Positions 38,552-47,025 of a stretch of 54,472 bases of DNA are shown piece after piece. The stretch comes from a virus. A program made the position numbers and the translations under genes. Each line of letters begins with the position of its first letter. Within the stretch, counting starts at the first letter, position 1. The DNA lies in the IMG/VR virus record IMGVR_UViG_3300023503_000001, positions 1 to 54,472 of that record; one strand, given 5' to 3'. The notes beneath the pieces are model-generated. The model saw only the letters and a list, made by a program, of their open reading frames with translations, did not search any database and was not told the origin of the DNA.

Positions 38552-40563
38552 CAGTGTCTTTCTCCTATGTCAATTTTTTCTTTAGCTTCTGCCCATGAAG
38601 GACCTTTTTCCATCTCCATAATAATAGGAACATTAAACTCTATAGCTGTTTCCATAATCTCTGCTAATTGTACAAATTCATTATGGAGATCAGGATGATA
38701 CCCTAAATCCAATTCATCATGTACTTGTCCATAAATTGGTATTCTATTAAATAGACCTTCTTTATAAGCTAAAACCATTCCTTTCTTAATGAGATCCGCC
38801 GCCGATCCTTGTAGCCTATAATTTAAAGCTTTATATGTTTCTGCGCGGCGGATTGCTTTACCATAACGAGAAACAGCTGCTTCATACGGCAAAGGATAAC
38901 CTTTACCTCTAATTGGCTCCCATTTATCAAATGTAGTTCGTCTATTTAAGATAGTTCTAATTTCACCTTGTCGCTGTGCTATTTGAGAGCATTCTTCCAG
39001 CAAGCGTTTAGCTATAGGGAATTTTTTATGATAATGTGTTATAAATAAATTAGCTAATTGCTCTACTGGTTTAGATAGAACATTAACTCCAAAACTTTTA
39101 ATTAGGTCATAAATTTCCTCCATTGTGAAAATCATGCCCATTTGTGATGTTATTGTTGCCTTGCCACCACCGTACACTAATGAAAAATTCATTGTTTTGA
39201 CGGCGATTCTTGGTAATTTACCACCAAGCTCTTTTCCTACATAAGCATGATAATCAGTAAATGGATCATCTCTATATTGTTGTATCAAATCTTTATCATT
39301 CGAGAAATGAGCTAACATCCGTAGCTCAATCGAACTATAGTCAGCTTTTACCCATTCATATCCTTCTTCTGGAAGAAAGCAAGACCTAATTAAAGGTCCT
39401 ATTTCTTTATCTCTTGATGGAATTTGTTGAACAGCTGGTTGACTCGCAGCAAAACGACCTGTTACCGTTCCTCCTGAATCTGATCTTAAAGGATGAAATG
39501 AAGGATGCACACGTCCATTTGTATGTTTTTCTAAAATAGCCCCTTTTAGGAAGGTATCTCTAGCTTTTGTATATTTTCTAATATCAATAATTAATTTTGA
39601 AGCTTCATCATATTGGCGCTCTAACCATGCTTTCTTGAAACTAGGATTACCTTTTTCTGTATATTCATATTTAATCCCAGCTTTATCATAAAGATATTGT
39701 AAATCATTTGTAGAATCTACATTAATTTCTCTACCTGCGAGTTCATTTAATCGTTGCTGTTTTTCATTTATTAATTTTGTTACTTTTTGACTTGAAAAAT
39801 ATGCACGCTCCTCTGAAATTGGGATGCCTCTTAACCTCATCTGTATAAGTAAGTCAATTAGATCACACTCTAACCTAAAAACATCAAGTAAGTTTAGAAT
39901 ATCTAATTGACTCCATTGTTTCTTAAGAATTTGAAAAGGCAAACGAGCGTCTGCTTCAGCGTAGGGGCCAACTAACGCAGGAGGTGCCCTCCAAATATTT
40001 TTTCTCTGAGAGCCATCTGGTTTTCCACCATAAGCCCTAGAACACCATTCATAGAGCTCATTACTACTCTTGCCTTCTCCTAAATATTTTTTTGCAATAT
40101 TATCTAGTGCATAAGAATACGCATTACCATCTAAAACAGCCTCAGCGAATTGTACATCATATTTACGACCACCTACATAAATATTTTCCGTAGTTAACCA
40201 ACCTACATCATATAAAGCATTCGCAAAAACTTTATCTTTATTATCTTGTAAAAGATCTCGCAAATACGAAAAAACATTGTCAGGATTTAAATTATCTTGA
40301 GAATCTATTTTATGTCTAACAGGAAAATACCACGCAGCATCTACTGTCGCGATAGAAACTCCAACTATATGGCCTACTCCCCTTCCCCATCCAGGACCTA
40401 TTGTCAATAGCTCTGGGTCATATGTTTCTGTATCGATTGCAATTGACTTCGCAGATGATAAATTAGGAAAATCTTTTGGTGGTGTCCATTTTTTTGAATA
40501 AGCAGGCAAAGAAACTCTTGTTTCTTTTTTTACATCTTTAAAAGGCTTTATATCAAACAGCAC
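38539..40563 (-). CDS. Family A DNA polymerase with 3'-5' exonuclease, 674 aa
   Basis: The proofreading exonuclease spans about residues 35-200 (SIAIDTETYDPELLTIGPGW; FANALYDVGWLTTE; YALDNIAKKYLGEG). The polymerase has motif A WVKADYSSIELRMLAHFS, motif B RIAVKTMNFSLVYGGG and motif C QVHDELDLG. The length is typical for T7-like replicative enzymes. The start overlaps the clamp-like gene, implying joint synthesis. Confidence 0.95.
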   Translation of the reverse strand: MLFDIKPFKDVKKETRVSLPAYSKKWTPPKDFPNLSSAKSIAIDTETYDPELLTIGPGWGRGVGHIVGVSIATVDAAWYFPVRHKIDSQDNLNPDNVFSYLRDLLQDNKDKVFANALYDVGWLTTENIYVGGRKYDVQFAEAVLDGNAYSYALDNIAKKYLGEGKSSNELYEWCSRAYGGKPDGSQRKNIWRAPPALVGPYAEADARLPFQILKKQWSQLDILNLLDVFRLECDLIDLLIQMRLRGIPISEERAYFSSQKVTKLINEKQQRLNELAGREINVDSTNDLQYLYDKAGIKYEYTEKGNPSFKKAWLERQYDEASKLIIDIRKYTKARDTFLKGAILEKHTNGRVHPSFHPLRSDSGGTVTGRFAASQPAVQQIPSRDKEIGPLIRSCFLPEEGYEWVKADYSSIELRMLAHFSNDKDLIQQYRDDPFTDYHAYVGKELGGKLPRIAVKTMNFSLVYGGGKATITSQMGMIFTMEEIYDLIKSFGVNVLSKPVEQLANLFITHYHKKFPIAKRLLEECSQIAQRQGEIRTILNRRTTFDKWEPIRGKGYPLPYEAAVSRYGKAIRRAETYKALNYRLQGSAADLIKKGMVLAYKEGLFNRIPIYGQVHDELDLGYHPDLHNEFVQLAEIMETAIEFNVPIIMEMEKGPSWAEAKEKIDIGERHWWNQ

Positions 40564-41404
40564 TTGCTAATACTCCTTGAAAATTTACGCCTTTGAAATA
40601 AACTTTATGCTGATCAAAATAATAATAAGCGCTATTTTCTATAAATCTTTTAAATTTTCTTGTGTCATATTTTCCTTGTCCAATAATACCCTCTATTAAA
40701 GAAGTAGCTCTTTCATTTTTAATAAAATGAGCGCCATCAGTTTTAAACTGGATATAATCTGCGGCGTCTATTAAATTATTTCTTAGTTTATCTGGAATTA
40801 GTTGCCAATCTAAACTAACTTCGAAAAAAGCATCAGTAGAGGGAAAATCTAGCTCTAAACCAGAAACAATAATATAAAAGTTAGGTCCTTTAAACCACAA
40901 TCTATTATTTAATATAGCATATTCTTCTATGCCTGAAGGAAGTTTACAATTTACAAAGATTCCTTCTTCTTTGTATCTATAATTCAAATACAGCCTAAAA
41001 ATATGCTGGCTAGATAATACTTCAATAAATGATCCTGCCATTCGTATGCCAGGATATTCATTATCTATAAATGAATTAGCGAAATTCCAAGCTTTGACAA
41101 TTTCTTTATCTGTCCAAAAATGAACAGATTGTGGTACCTTAGGAATTTTTTCTTTTGCTAATTTATTAAATACAATTTGTTGGGTTTCATCAAATAGGGT
41201 TAATGTTTCTTCTGTTTCATCAATGAAAAAGTTAGTATCTAACTTTTTCATAGCTTGGACAAATATTTTAGCGTCTACAGCTGTATTTACCTTTTTAAAT
41301 CGTTTATCTATTACTAAATAACCAATAGACCCTTTTAAGGCGAATAGAAGACCATTACTAATGGTAATAACATCACATGTTTTAAATTGAGACAATAATT
41401 TCAT
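40553..41404 (-). CDS. Sliding-clamp-like protein (inferred), 283 aa
   Basis: No catalytic motif is visible. The order of short strands and helices resembles beta-clamp domains: LKGSIGYLVIDKRFKK with AVDAKIFVQAMKKLDTNFFI, then a divider EKIPKVPQ, a second repeat FWTDKEIVKAWNFANSFI, and an end VYFKGVNFQGVLASAV like the C-terminal strand of bacterial clamps. Its place immediately before the DNA polymerase, with overlapping codons, fits a processivity factor. I chose ATG 41404 over the TTG two codons earlier. This is an inference from pattern only. Confidence 0.5.
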   Translation of the reverse strand: MKLLSQFKTCDVITISNGLLFALKGSIGYLVIDKRFKKVNTAVDAKIFVQAMKKLDTNFFIDETEETLTLFDETQQIVFNKLAKEKIPKVPQSVHFWTDKEIVKAWNFANSFIDNEYPGIRMAGSFIEVLSSQHIFRLYLNYRYKEEGIFVNCKLPSGIEEYAILNNRLWFKGPNFYIIVSGLELDFPSTDAFFEVSLDWQLIPDKLRNNLIDAADYIQFKTDGAHFIKNERATSLIEGIIGQGKYDTRKFKRFIENSAYYYFDQHKVYFKGVNFQGVLASAV

Positions 41405-41816
41405 TGTCAAGATCTACCTTAAATGTGTTTCCAGTCCAAAGCTCTTTAGATTTTGGCCAAGAGTGATGAAATTCAAAAATAAATAAATTTTGAATATTTG
41501 TAGCCATAATTGCTTGCATACATGATACACAAGGACTCAACGTGCTATAAATATTATAAGCATCCTGGATTGCACGACACGCAGTTATTGCACTTATTTC
41601 TGCGTGGGCAGCTACACAACTTTTTCCCGGTAAATGTCCTCCACAAGGGACCTCTTGGCAAGCTGGTAACTTTCTAGGTGGGCTATTATAACCTATAGAC
41701 AATACTCTATTATTTTTATCGGTTAAAATAGCTCCAACCTGTCTATCAATGCAGCCAGAACGTTTGCTTGCGAGCAACGCCATTTGCATATAATATATAT
41801 TAATATTAACCCTCAT
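41382..41816 (-). CDS. dCMP deaminase family protein, 144 aa
   Basis: A zinc-dependent deaminase with the catalytic AHAEISAI (His and Glu) and zinc-binding LSPCVSCMQAI motifs. An extra Cys/His set (CQEVPCGGHLPGKSCVAAH) lies just upstream, as in phage and bacterial dCMP deaminases. It would convert dCMP to dUMP. It is separated from the thymidylate synthase homologue by one small gene, and all three overlap by TAATG. Confidence 0.93.
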   Translation of the reverse strand: MRVNINIYYMQMALLASKRSGCIDRQVGAILTDKNNRVLSIGYNSPPRKLPACQEVPCGGHLPGKSCVAAHAEISAITACRAIQDAYNIYSTLSPCVSCMQAIMATNIQNLFIFEFHHSWPKSKELWTGNTFKVDLDNEIIVSI

Positions 41817-42067
41817 TAAAACGCTTCTCTATAAAAACCTTTATTTGTTTCATAACCAAATATGATTGGTTCTTTTTGCTCTTCATCTACAAAAATTATA
41901 CATCCATTTATACGTTTACCTGTATAACCTTTTGCCGAGGTGAGTCTTAATGACTTACATTCTATTACTAATTCTTTATGAGCTTCTTTACTTAAAGACA
42001 CAGCTGTAGGATACTCACCAAATTCATAAATAAAACGTTCTTTAGCTTTAATCAACTCTTTTAACAT
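41816..42067 (-). CDS. Hypothetical protein, 83 aa
   Basis: A small alpha/beta protein placed between the thymidylate synthase homologue and dCMP deaminase, sharing one base with each neighbour (TAATG). The N-terminal helix (LKELIKAKERFIYEFGEYPT) is followed by strands (GKRINGCIIFVDEEQKEPII). The family is not recognised. Its location suggests a part in nucleotide metabolism or its control. Confidence 0.7.
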   Translation of the reverse strand: MLKELIKAKERFIYEFGEYPTAVSLSKEAHKELVIECKSLRLTSAKGYTGKRINGCIIFVDEEQKEPIIFGYETNKGFYREAF

Positions 42068-42876
42068 TACAAAGCCATCTCTGCTTCTATTGCTGGATAA
42101 TGTTTATAATTAATTAATGATGCGTCTTCTGGTTTAAAAGAAAAGACTGAACAATCATTAGAGAGACTTAATCGTGGAGATCTATATGGTGTTCTCCATA
42201 ATTGTTCGTTAACTTGTTCTAAATGATTTAAATAAATATGTGTATCACCAAGATATACTTTTAATTGACCAGCTTTTAAGCCTACTGTTTTGGCAATTAA
42301 ATGTGTGAGTAAAGCATAAGATGCTATATCAAAAGGTAAGCCTAAAAATACATCACAACTGCGCATATAAAAAGATAAATCTAAAAAAGATTGTCTTCGT
42401 ACATATACTTGCCAGAAAATATGACAAGCTGGTAAGCATTGACGTTTTTCAGCTGGGTCCCACGCTGACACAACCATACGTCTATCAGTTGGATTATTTT
42501 TTATAGTTTCAATTAAATTAGTTAATTGATCAACTCCGTTAAAATCTCTCCATTTTGCTCCGTAAATTAATCCCATATCGTCAGGACCACGACAATATTC
42601 AGATTCTTGCCATGAAGGTGCATTTGCGTTTGCGTCCCATATTTTAGTGCCAAGTTCCCTCATTTCAGCTGCAGAAGTTACTCCACGTAAAAATCCAGCT
42701 AATTCAGCGCAGACTGAATTAAAATATAATTTTTTTGTTGTCACGACTGGAAAACCTCGTAAGAGGTTAAACTGCAGAGTGCATCCAAAAACTGAAAGAG
42801 TGCCTACGCCTGTGCGATCTTGACGTTTTTCGCCATTTCGCATAACATCGCTCAGAAGATTTAAGTAATTTTTCAT
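42067..42876 (-). CDS. Thymidylate synthase homologue with Asn to Asp change, possibly dCMP-specific, 269 aa
   Basis: The complete ThyA fold is recognisable: DRTGVGTLSVFG, the catalytic Cys151 in LPACHIFWQ, the phosphate-binding RSCDVF, the folate and nucleotide face LGDTHIYLNH, and the C-terminus PAIEAEMAL. In LGLPF-D-IASYALL the invariant dUMP-binding Asn (E. coli Asn177) is Asp183 (codon GAT at 42330-42328). T4 dCMP hydroxymethylase has Asp at the equivalent position, and the engineered Asn to Asp change in Lactobacillus ThyA shifts the substrate to dCMP. The enzyme may therefore make 5-methyl- or 5-hydroxymethyl-dCMP rather than dTMP. AGGTGA precedes the ATG. Confidence 0.9.
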   Translation of the reverse strand: MKNYLNLLSDVMRNGEKRQDRTGVGTLSVFGCTLQFNLLRGFPVVTTKKLYFNSVCAELAGFLRGVTSAAEMRELGTKIWDANANAPSWQESEYCRGPDDMGLIYGAKWRDFNGVDQLTNLIETIKNNPTDRRMVVSAWDPAEKRQCLPACHIFWQVYVRRQSFLDLSFYMRSCDVFLGLPFDIASYALLTHLIAKTVGLKAGQLKVYLGDTHIYLNHLEQVNEQLWRTPYRSPRLSLSNDCSVFSFKPEDASLINYKHYPAIEAEMAL

Positions 42877-43589
42877 ATTTTTTCACCTGTGAGAGTATAG
42901 AAGGCTTCCCTAAGAAGATTTTCATCAACTCCTTCTTTTTTCGCTTCAAAATATGCTACAGTTAGATCAACTTTTAGAATGTCTAATGCCTCAATTACAG
43001 ACATTTTTTTCTTTGTTTTCTTTTTTGGTTGTTTTTCTTCAACTAATTCAGCGTCTAATTTATTTCCTTCTTCGTCTTTAACATCTACTTTAAAAGGATT
43101 ATCTTCTTCGTCGCTATCCTCTTGCTCGATATTAGATATGTTTTCAGTAATCTTTTTCGATTTTTCTTTTTTCTTAGTTTGTTGCTTTTCTTCTTTTATC
43201 GTTTCTTTAATTGCTTGTATATCCTTAACTGTTGACGCAGGCGTAATATCTCCAAGATTAACAAATTCATCTAATTTATCATAAGGTAATTGAGTCAATT
43301 CATAAAGACTACGCGAACTAGCGGGAAGACTAGAACTATATTTAATCAATTTTTCAGCGTTGCGGCCTATTTTAGCAAATTGACTAGCACTAGAATTACT
43401 TAAGCCCCACTTTTCTAGTGCTAATTCTTGAAAATCATATTCAGGTGAACCTTCACACCTGTCTTTCAAAGTATATACAATTTTAGCGAAGACTAAAAGA
43501 CTTTCTACAGTTTTTTTCTGAAACTGAATACCAAGATCAATTAGATCGTCAATTGTAGCTGCTGCGTTTATTGTCTCTTGTAAATTCAT
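42873..43589 (-). CDS. Helical DNA-binding-like protein with acidic/Lys linker, 238 aa
   Basis: Residues about 1-120 resemble DUF3102/ParB-like helical regions (ALEKWGLSNSSASQFAKIGR; LPASSRSLYELTQLPYDKLD). A long low-complexity linker follows (about 125-195; EEKQQTKKKEKSKK, EQEDSDEEDNPF), then a short helical end. It may regulate gene expression or bind DNA. It overlaps the thyA-like gene by four bases. Confidence 0.7.
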   Translation of the reverse strand: MNLQETINAAATIDDLIDLGIQFQKKTVESLLVFAKIVYTLKDRCEGSPEYDFQELALEKWGLSNSSASQFAKIGRNAEKLIKYSSSLPASSRSLYELTQLPYDKLDEFVNLGDITPASTVKDIQAIKETIKEEKQQTKKKEKSKKITENISNIEQEDSDEEDNPFKVDVKDEEGNKLDAELVEEKQPKKKTKKKMSVIEALDILKVDLTVAYFEAKKEGVDENLLREAFYTLTGEKI

Positions 43590-43753
43590 TATTCTGCTTC
43601 CTCAAAAGTGTCACAAAAAGTTACATCGTCTTCCATACAATACCCAGTCATATCTACATTTGATGGTAGATGTTCTATATCAAAATTTAATGCATCTTCA
43701 TCGGCCTTCTTACATTTACCTTCTTCAGTACAATATTTACAACTTATCGCCAT
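43589..43753 (-). CDS. Small Cys-rich protein, 54 aa
   Basis: I chose the second Met (MAISCKYCTEEGKCKKADED) at 43753 because GGGAG lies upstream and the stop of the preceding gene overlaps it. CxxC at the start, CK after five residues, and further Cys residues near YC and FC suggest a zinc knuckle. It is acidic overall. The role is unknown. Confidence 0.65.
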   Translation of the reverse strand: MAISCKYCTEEGKCKKADEDALNFDIEHLPSNVDMTGYCMEDDVTFCDTFEEAE

Positions 43754-44016
43754 CTTGCTATAAACTCCCAAGTTTCTTTATCAAATTGCTTTTGTAAAAC
43801 AGAAATAAGCTTAATAATTTCTTTTTCAGATAAAGCATTCCAAATTGCTATAGCATTTTGAACTGTTTTAGTACTCTCAGGATGACGCTCTAAAAGAGTT
43901 CTTATTAAAATAGCTTTCTGAGCTTCAGATGCTGACGAAATATATCTCACACATTTCCGTAAAAATGCATTGGCTTCTTTTTCGTCAATTTCTTTATTTT
44001 CCATAACGTTCAACAT
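43744..44016 (-). CDS. Hypothetical helical protein, 90 aa
   Basis: All helical (KEANAFLRKCVRYISSASEA; LSEKEIIKLISVLQKQFDKE). The start may be Met 44016 or Met 44004. Both overlap the NTP pyrophosphatase gene. No family is recognised. Confidence 0.65.
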   Translation of the reverse strand: MLNVMENKEIDEKEANAFLRKCVRYISSASEAQKAILIRTLLERHPESTKTVQNAIAIWNALSEKEIIKLISVLQKQFDKETWEFIARWR

Positions 44017-44347
44017 TCACAAGTTGTTTCTCTCGAATCTTTAATAAAAAATGAGATGATGTAAATTCAAGTTCATTTAGTATGTTAAAAATAAATAATT
44101 GACAATCGACAAGCTCTTCAACCAAAGCATCTATATTTACATCTTTAGGCTGTTTCCAAGGTCTCCAATTTGTTTCATTTAAAACTTCATTTGCTTCACA
44201 AACTAATGCAATTGCATTATTTGCTAAACGTTTATCTTTTGTTTGGCCCATTGATAGTCTAAGAATAGATTGAATTTCTTGTTGTAAGGCCATCGCTGTC
44301 GCTAATTGATCAGAAGGTAAAGTATGTAATTTTTGGATAACGTCCAC
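43994..44347 (-). CDS. All-alpha NTP pyrophosphatase (MazG/dUTPase/dCTPase-like), 117 aa
   Basis: A helical protein with the metal-binding motifs of the dimeric dUTPase/MazG superfamily: E-A-N-E-V-L-N-E in helix 2 and EELVDCQLF in helix 3, plus a conserved WRPWK. It would hydrolyse a dNTP to dNMP. Depending on specificity it may make dUMP from dUTP, or dCMP from dCTP, feeding the dCMP deaminase and the thymidylate synthase homologue downstream. It overlaps the helicase gene by 38 bases. Confidence 0.8.
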   Translation of the reverse strand: MDVIQKLHTLPSDQLATAMALQQEIQSILRLSMGQTKDKRLANNAIALVCEANEVLNETNWRPWKQPKDVNIDALVEELVDCQLFIFNILNELEFTSSHFLLKIREKQLVNVERYGK

Positions 44348-45956
44348 TAAAGTCTACCTCTAATTGTTTAGGTTGTTTCAATTCGCAAATGCGAGAGAGA
44401 GCTTCCTCTACAGAGGAGGGCACAGCTGAATCAGACCGCTGTTTCCACCAAAAAGATGAAATTGAATAAATAGAACTTTTAGGATCAAACGTTAAAAATT
44501 GAGTTATAGTTTTTAAATCTTCACATGAATAAGTGACCTTTAATAGGTCATTTCCTTTTTTTGACATGTAAGAAGTATAATATACATTTTTAACAGTTAA
44601 AAGTTTTCTTTTTGACTCTTCTTTAGAAATTACAGGTGCTTCAGATGCTGTTTTCAACAGCTTAGGCAAAGGCTTCCATTCAAAACCGCAATCAGGACAT
44701 ATTTTAACCTGTAAAGGTACAACTTCATCACACTCAGGACAAACTTTTGTTAATTGACGCCCTTTTCCCTTTTTATCTTTTTGGATTTGATCAAGCTCTA
44801 ATTTATCAATAGGCCCTAACCGTTTTAAATTCCCTGCGAAGTCTAAAACTAGACAATCAGGCTTCTCTGACTCTGCTATTGCTTTTAACCTATGCTTTTT
44901 ATTGTGTATGTCAAAATTATCTACCGCGTTTTTATTATAGATGACCCTTGAGCCTCTACCTATCATTTGCACATGTAAAACTGGTGACTTTGTTGGCCGC
45001 ATTAATACAACCATATCTATTCCTGGATAGTCAAACCCAGTGGTATATTTTTCAACGTTAACTAATGCTTGATATTCTCCCTGTTTAAATTTTTCAATTA
45101 TTCGTTTATTTAAGGAAGAAGGTAATTTAGAGTGAGCAAACGCAGTTTTTACACCAAATCGTTCTAAAATATCAGCTATTTTTTCAGCATGGTTAATACT
45201 GATTGCGAATATTAACCAATGCTTTCTTGTATCTTTATATCTAATTAAATCTTTACAGATTTGTTCTGTAATATCTGTGGAGGTACAATTTTGTTCCAAA
45301 GATTTAACAGAATAATCACCTGCAACTACTTTGACATGGCTCAAGTCCATTTGTATTTTTGCTTGCTTTGTTGAGAAGGAACAAAGAAAACCTTCCTGAA
45401 TAAGTCTTTTAATACTTATTTCAAAGATTATTTTATGAAAAATCTCATTTGGTCCGACAATAGATCCTTTACCTAACCGAAAAGGAGTAGCTGTTAAACC
45501 TAACACAAAGGTAGGATTAATTTCGCTAAGTAATTTACGATATTGACTTGTCTCTTTATCTGGTATTTTATGTGCTTCATCAATTATCACTAATTGATAA
45601 TCTTTAAAAAGACTTCCTGAATTATAAACAGACTGAATTGATGCTACAGTTATATCTTCGACCTCACGCTGAGAAAGCGACGCTGAATTTATACCTATTT
45701 TCAGATGAGGTATATATGCCCGTAACTTTTCGGCATTCTGCTGAATTATATCAACGGTGTGAGATAAAATTAAAACTTTTACATTAGGATATAACTCTTT
45801 AACTTTGGAACAAATTAAAGCAATTATATGACTTTTGCCAGCGCCTGTTGGCGCTACAATTAAAGGATTCTTTCCTTTATTATTTGAATCCTTTATAAAG
45901 TAATAAAAATTTTTCCAAGCTTGTTCTTGGTAATAAAAAGGCTTAAACATCGTCAT
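44310..45956 (-). CDS. SF2 DNA helicase, 548 aa
   Basis: A DEAD/DEAH-type helicase: Walker A VAPTGAGKSH near residue 35, Walker B VIIDEAHKIP, motif III LGLTATPFR, a second RecA-like domain with VEKYTTGFDYPGIDMVVLMR and motif VI QMIGRGSR, and then a zinc ribbon CPECDEVVPLQVKICPDCGF. It probably opens or remodels DNA during replication or recombination. The start overlaps the nuclease stop (ATGA). Confidence 0.92.
   Translation of the reverse strand: MTMFKPFYYQEQAWKNFYYFIKDSNNKGKNPLIVAPTGAGKSHIIALICSKVKELYPNVKVLILSHTVDIIQQNAEKLRAYIPHLKIGINSASLSQREVEDITVASIQSVYNSGSLFKDYQLVIIDEAHKIPDKETSQYRKLLSEINPTFVLGLTATPFRLGKGSIVGPNEIFHKIIFEISIKRLIQEGFLCSFSTKQAKIQMDLSHVKVVAGDYSVKSLEQNCTSTDITEQICKDLIRYKDTRKHWLIFAISINHAEKIADILERFGVKTAFAHSKLPSSLNKRIIEKFKQGEYQALVNVEKYTTGFDYPGIDMVVLMRPTKSPVLHVQMIGRGSRVIYNKNAVDNFDIHNKKHRLKAIAESEKPDCLVLDFAGNLKRLGPIDKLELDQIQKDKKGKGRQLTKVCPECDEVVPLQVKICPDCGFEWKPLPKLLKTASEAPVISKEESKRKLLTVKNVYYTSYMSKKGNDLLKVTYSCEDLKTITQFLTFDPKSSIYSISSFWWKQRSDSAVPSSVEEALSRICELKQPKQLEVDFSGRYPKITYFTF
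44382..44395. repeat. TTCGCAAATGCGAG inverted repeat within the helicase gene
   Basis: One base different from TTCGCAAATGCGAA, the reverse complement of the site at 6065-6078 and 35738-35751. It lies near the 3' end of the SF2 helicase coding sequence. Confidence 0.6.
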
Positions 45957-46774
45957 GCTTTAATGCTATCATATTTATCACACGCAGCTTCTTGATCTGC
46001 TAAAGATAATTCATGTTTATTTACTTTGGGATTAGTACAAATCCATTTGCCTTCATCACAAGGCTCAGAAGAACTACATGTTCTACATGTTTTTTCATAA
46101 TTTTCATGCAAATGGCAAACATTAAACAGGTCACACCATGTGCATCTAAAGTAGGTAGGATCTTCAGACAAACGTTTCATTGGAACAGGTGATAAAATTA
46201 TATCATCTGCTTTAGTTAATAAAATTTCTGCGGTTTGTTCGTCTTTCTTGACCAACTCAAAATGGAGTTCATCCGTATTTTTATTTAAGAATATATGCAA
46301 ACAATTTTTTAATTTATATCTAGATTTTTGCATATAGGTCATAATTTGACCATAATATTCTTCACTGTATTCTTTTAGTGATTTTTTTGCTCGCTGCTTC
46401 CAATACTTTTCTTGTGCTGTTTTATATTCTATTAAAGCTACTTCATTTTCATCTAATCCTGGGATATTAGTCCCTAAATTATCTATATGCCCTTTTGAAT
46501 GTCCCCAAGAATGACTAAATTCTTCTTTATCGTCTAAAATATTTATTCCTAAATGTTTTAAATAAGCACGAAGTCTTTCTTCTTCACTATGTCCTCTGCT
46601 AAACGTAGCTTCTTTTTTGGGGGTCATTGTAACCTTAGAAGCCCATCTAAAATAAAACCAAAGATAAGCTTTACAAGGATGACCTATTTGGCTTAGACCT
46701 AAATAAGGTCTAGGTAAAACTTTCCATGAAATGGATTTTAATTTTTTATTTAAAACATTATTTATGATATTCAT
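45953..46774 (-). CDS. Cas4/RecB-like PD-(D/E)XK nuclease with Fe-S cysteines, 273 aa
   Basis: The catalytic residues are GHIDN (Asp) and VALIEYKTA (Glu-x-Lys). A first Cys in IGHPCKAYLW and three more in FRCTWCDLFNVC (C-x2-C-x5-C) form the 4Fe-4S site of Cas4- and AddB-type exonucleases. A second Cys group near the end (CRTCSSSEPCDEGKWIC) may bind another metal. It would produce single-stranded ends for the Sak4/SSB recombination genes next to it. Confidence 0.85.
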   Translation of the reverse strand: MNIINNVLNKKLKSISWKVLPRPYLGLSQIGHPCKAYLWFYFRWASKVTMTPKKEATFSRGHSEEERLRAYLKHLGINILDDKEEFSHSWGHSKGHIDNLGTNIPGLDENEVALIEYKTAQEKYWKQRAKKSLKEYSEEYYGQIMTYMQKSRYKLKNCLHIFLNKNTDELHFELVKKDEQTAEILLTKADDIILSPVPMKRLSEDPTYFRCTWCDLFNVCHLHENYEKTCRTCSSSEPCDEGKWICTNPKVNKHELSLADQEAACDKYDSIKA

Positions 46775-47025
46775 TTGACTTTATGTTGGAAAGGTAAAGC
46801 GAAAGGATAACCATAGTGTAGCCAAGCTACATTGACGTCTAATTCAGAAGCTATTCTAAATAGAACAGCTTCTTCAGCTATACTCTCACATTCAATTCTA
46901 GAGAGTGTTGGTTGTGATATAAATACTTTCGAGGCAAGAGCCTTTTGAGTATATCGTCGTTTCCGTCGAATATACCTGACTCTTGCCCCGACAGTATTTA
47001 GTTTAATTAAAAGTTCTTTATTCAA
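46771..47025 (-). CDS. XRE-family HTH regulator, 84 aa
   Basis: The HTH is RYTQKALASKVFISQPTLSR followed by IE. The rest is a helical domain ending in a hydrophobic, His-containing tail. The frame has no ATG near the start. TTG at 47025 overlaps the stop of the DUF669 gene, so translation is probably coupled and weak. As a Cro/CI-like protein it could bind the TTCGCA repeats, but no evidence links them. Confidence 0.8.
   Translation of the reverse strand: MNKELLIKLNTVGARVRYIRRKRRYTQKALASKVFISQPTLSRIECESIAEEAVLFRIASELDVNVAWLHYGYPFALPFQHKVK

Noticed and set aside
46771-47025. Lysogeny repressor
   Set aside because: The XRE protein sits inside the recombination operon, not in a divergent immunity region, and no integrase or attachment site is visible.
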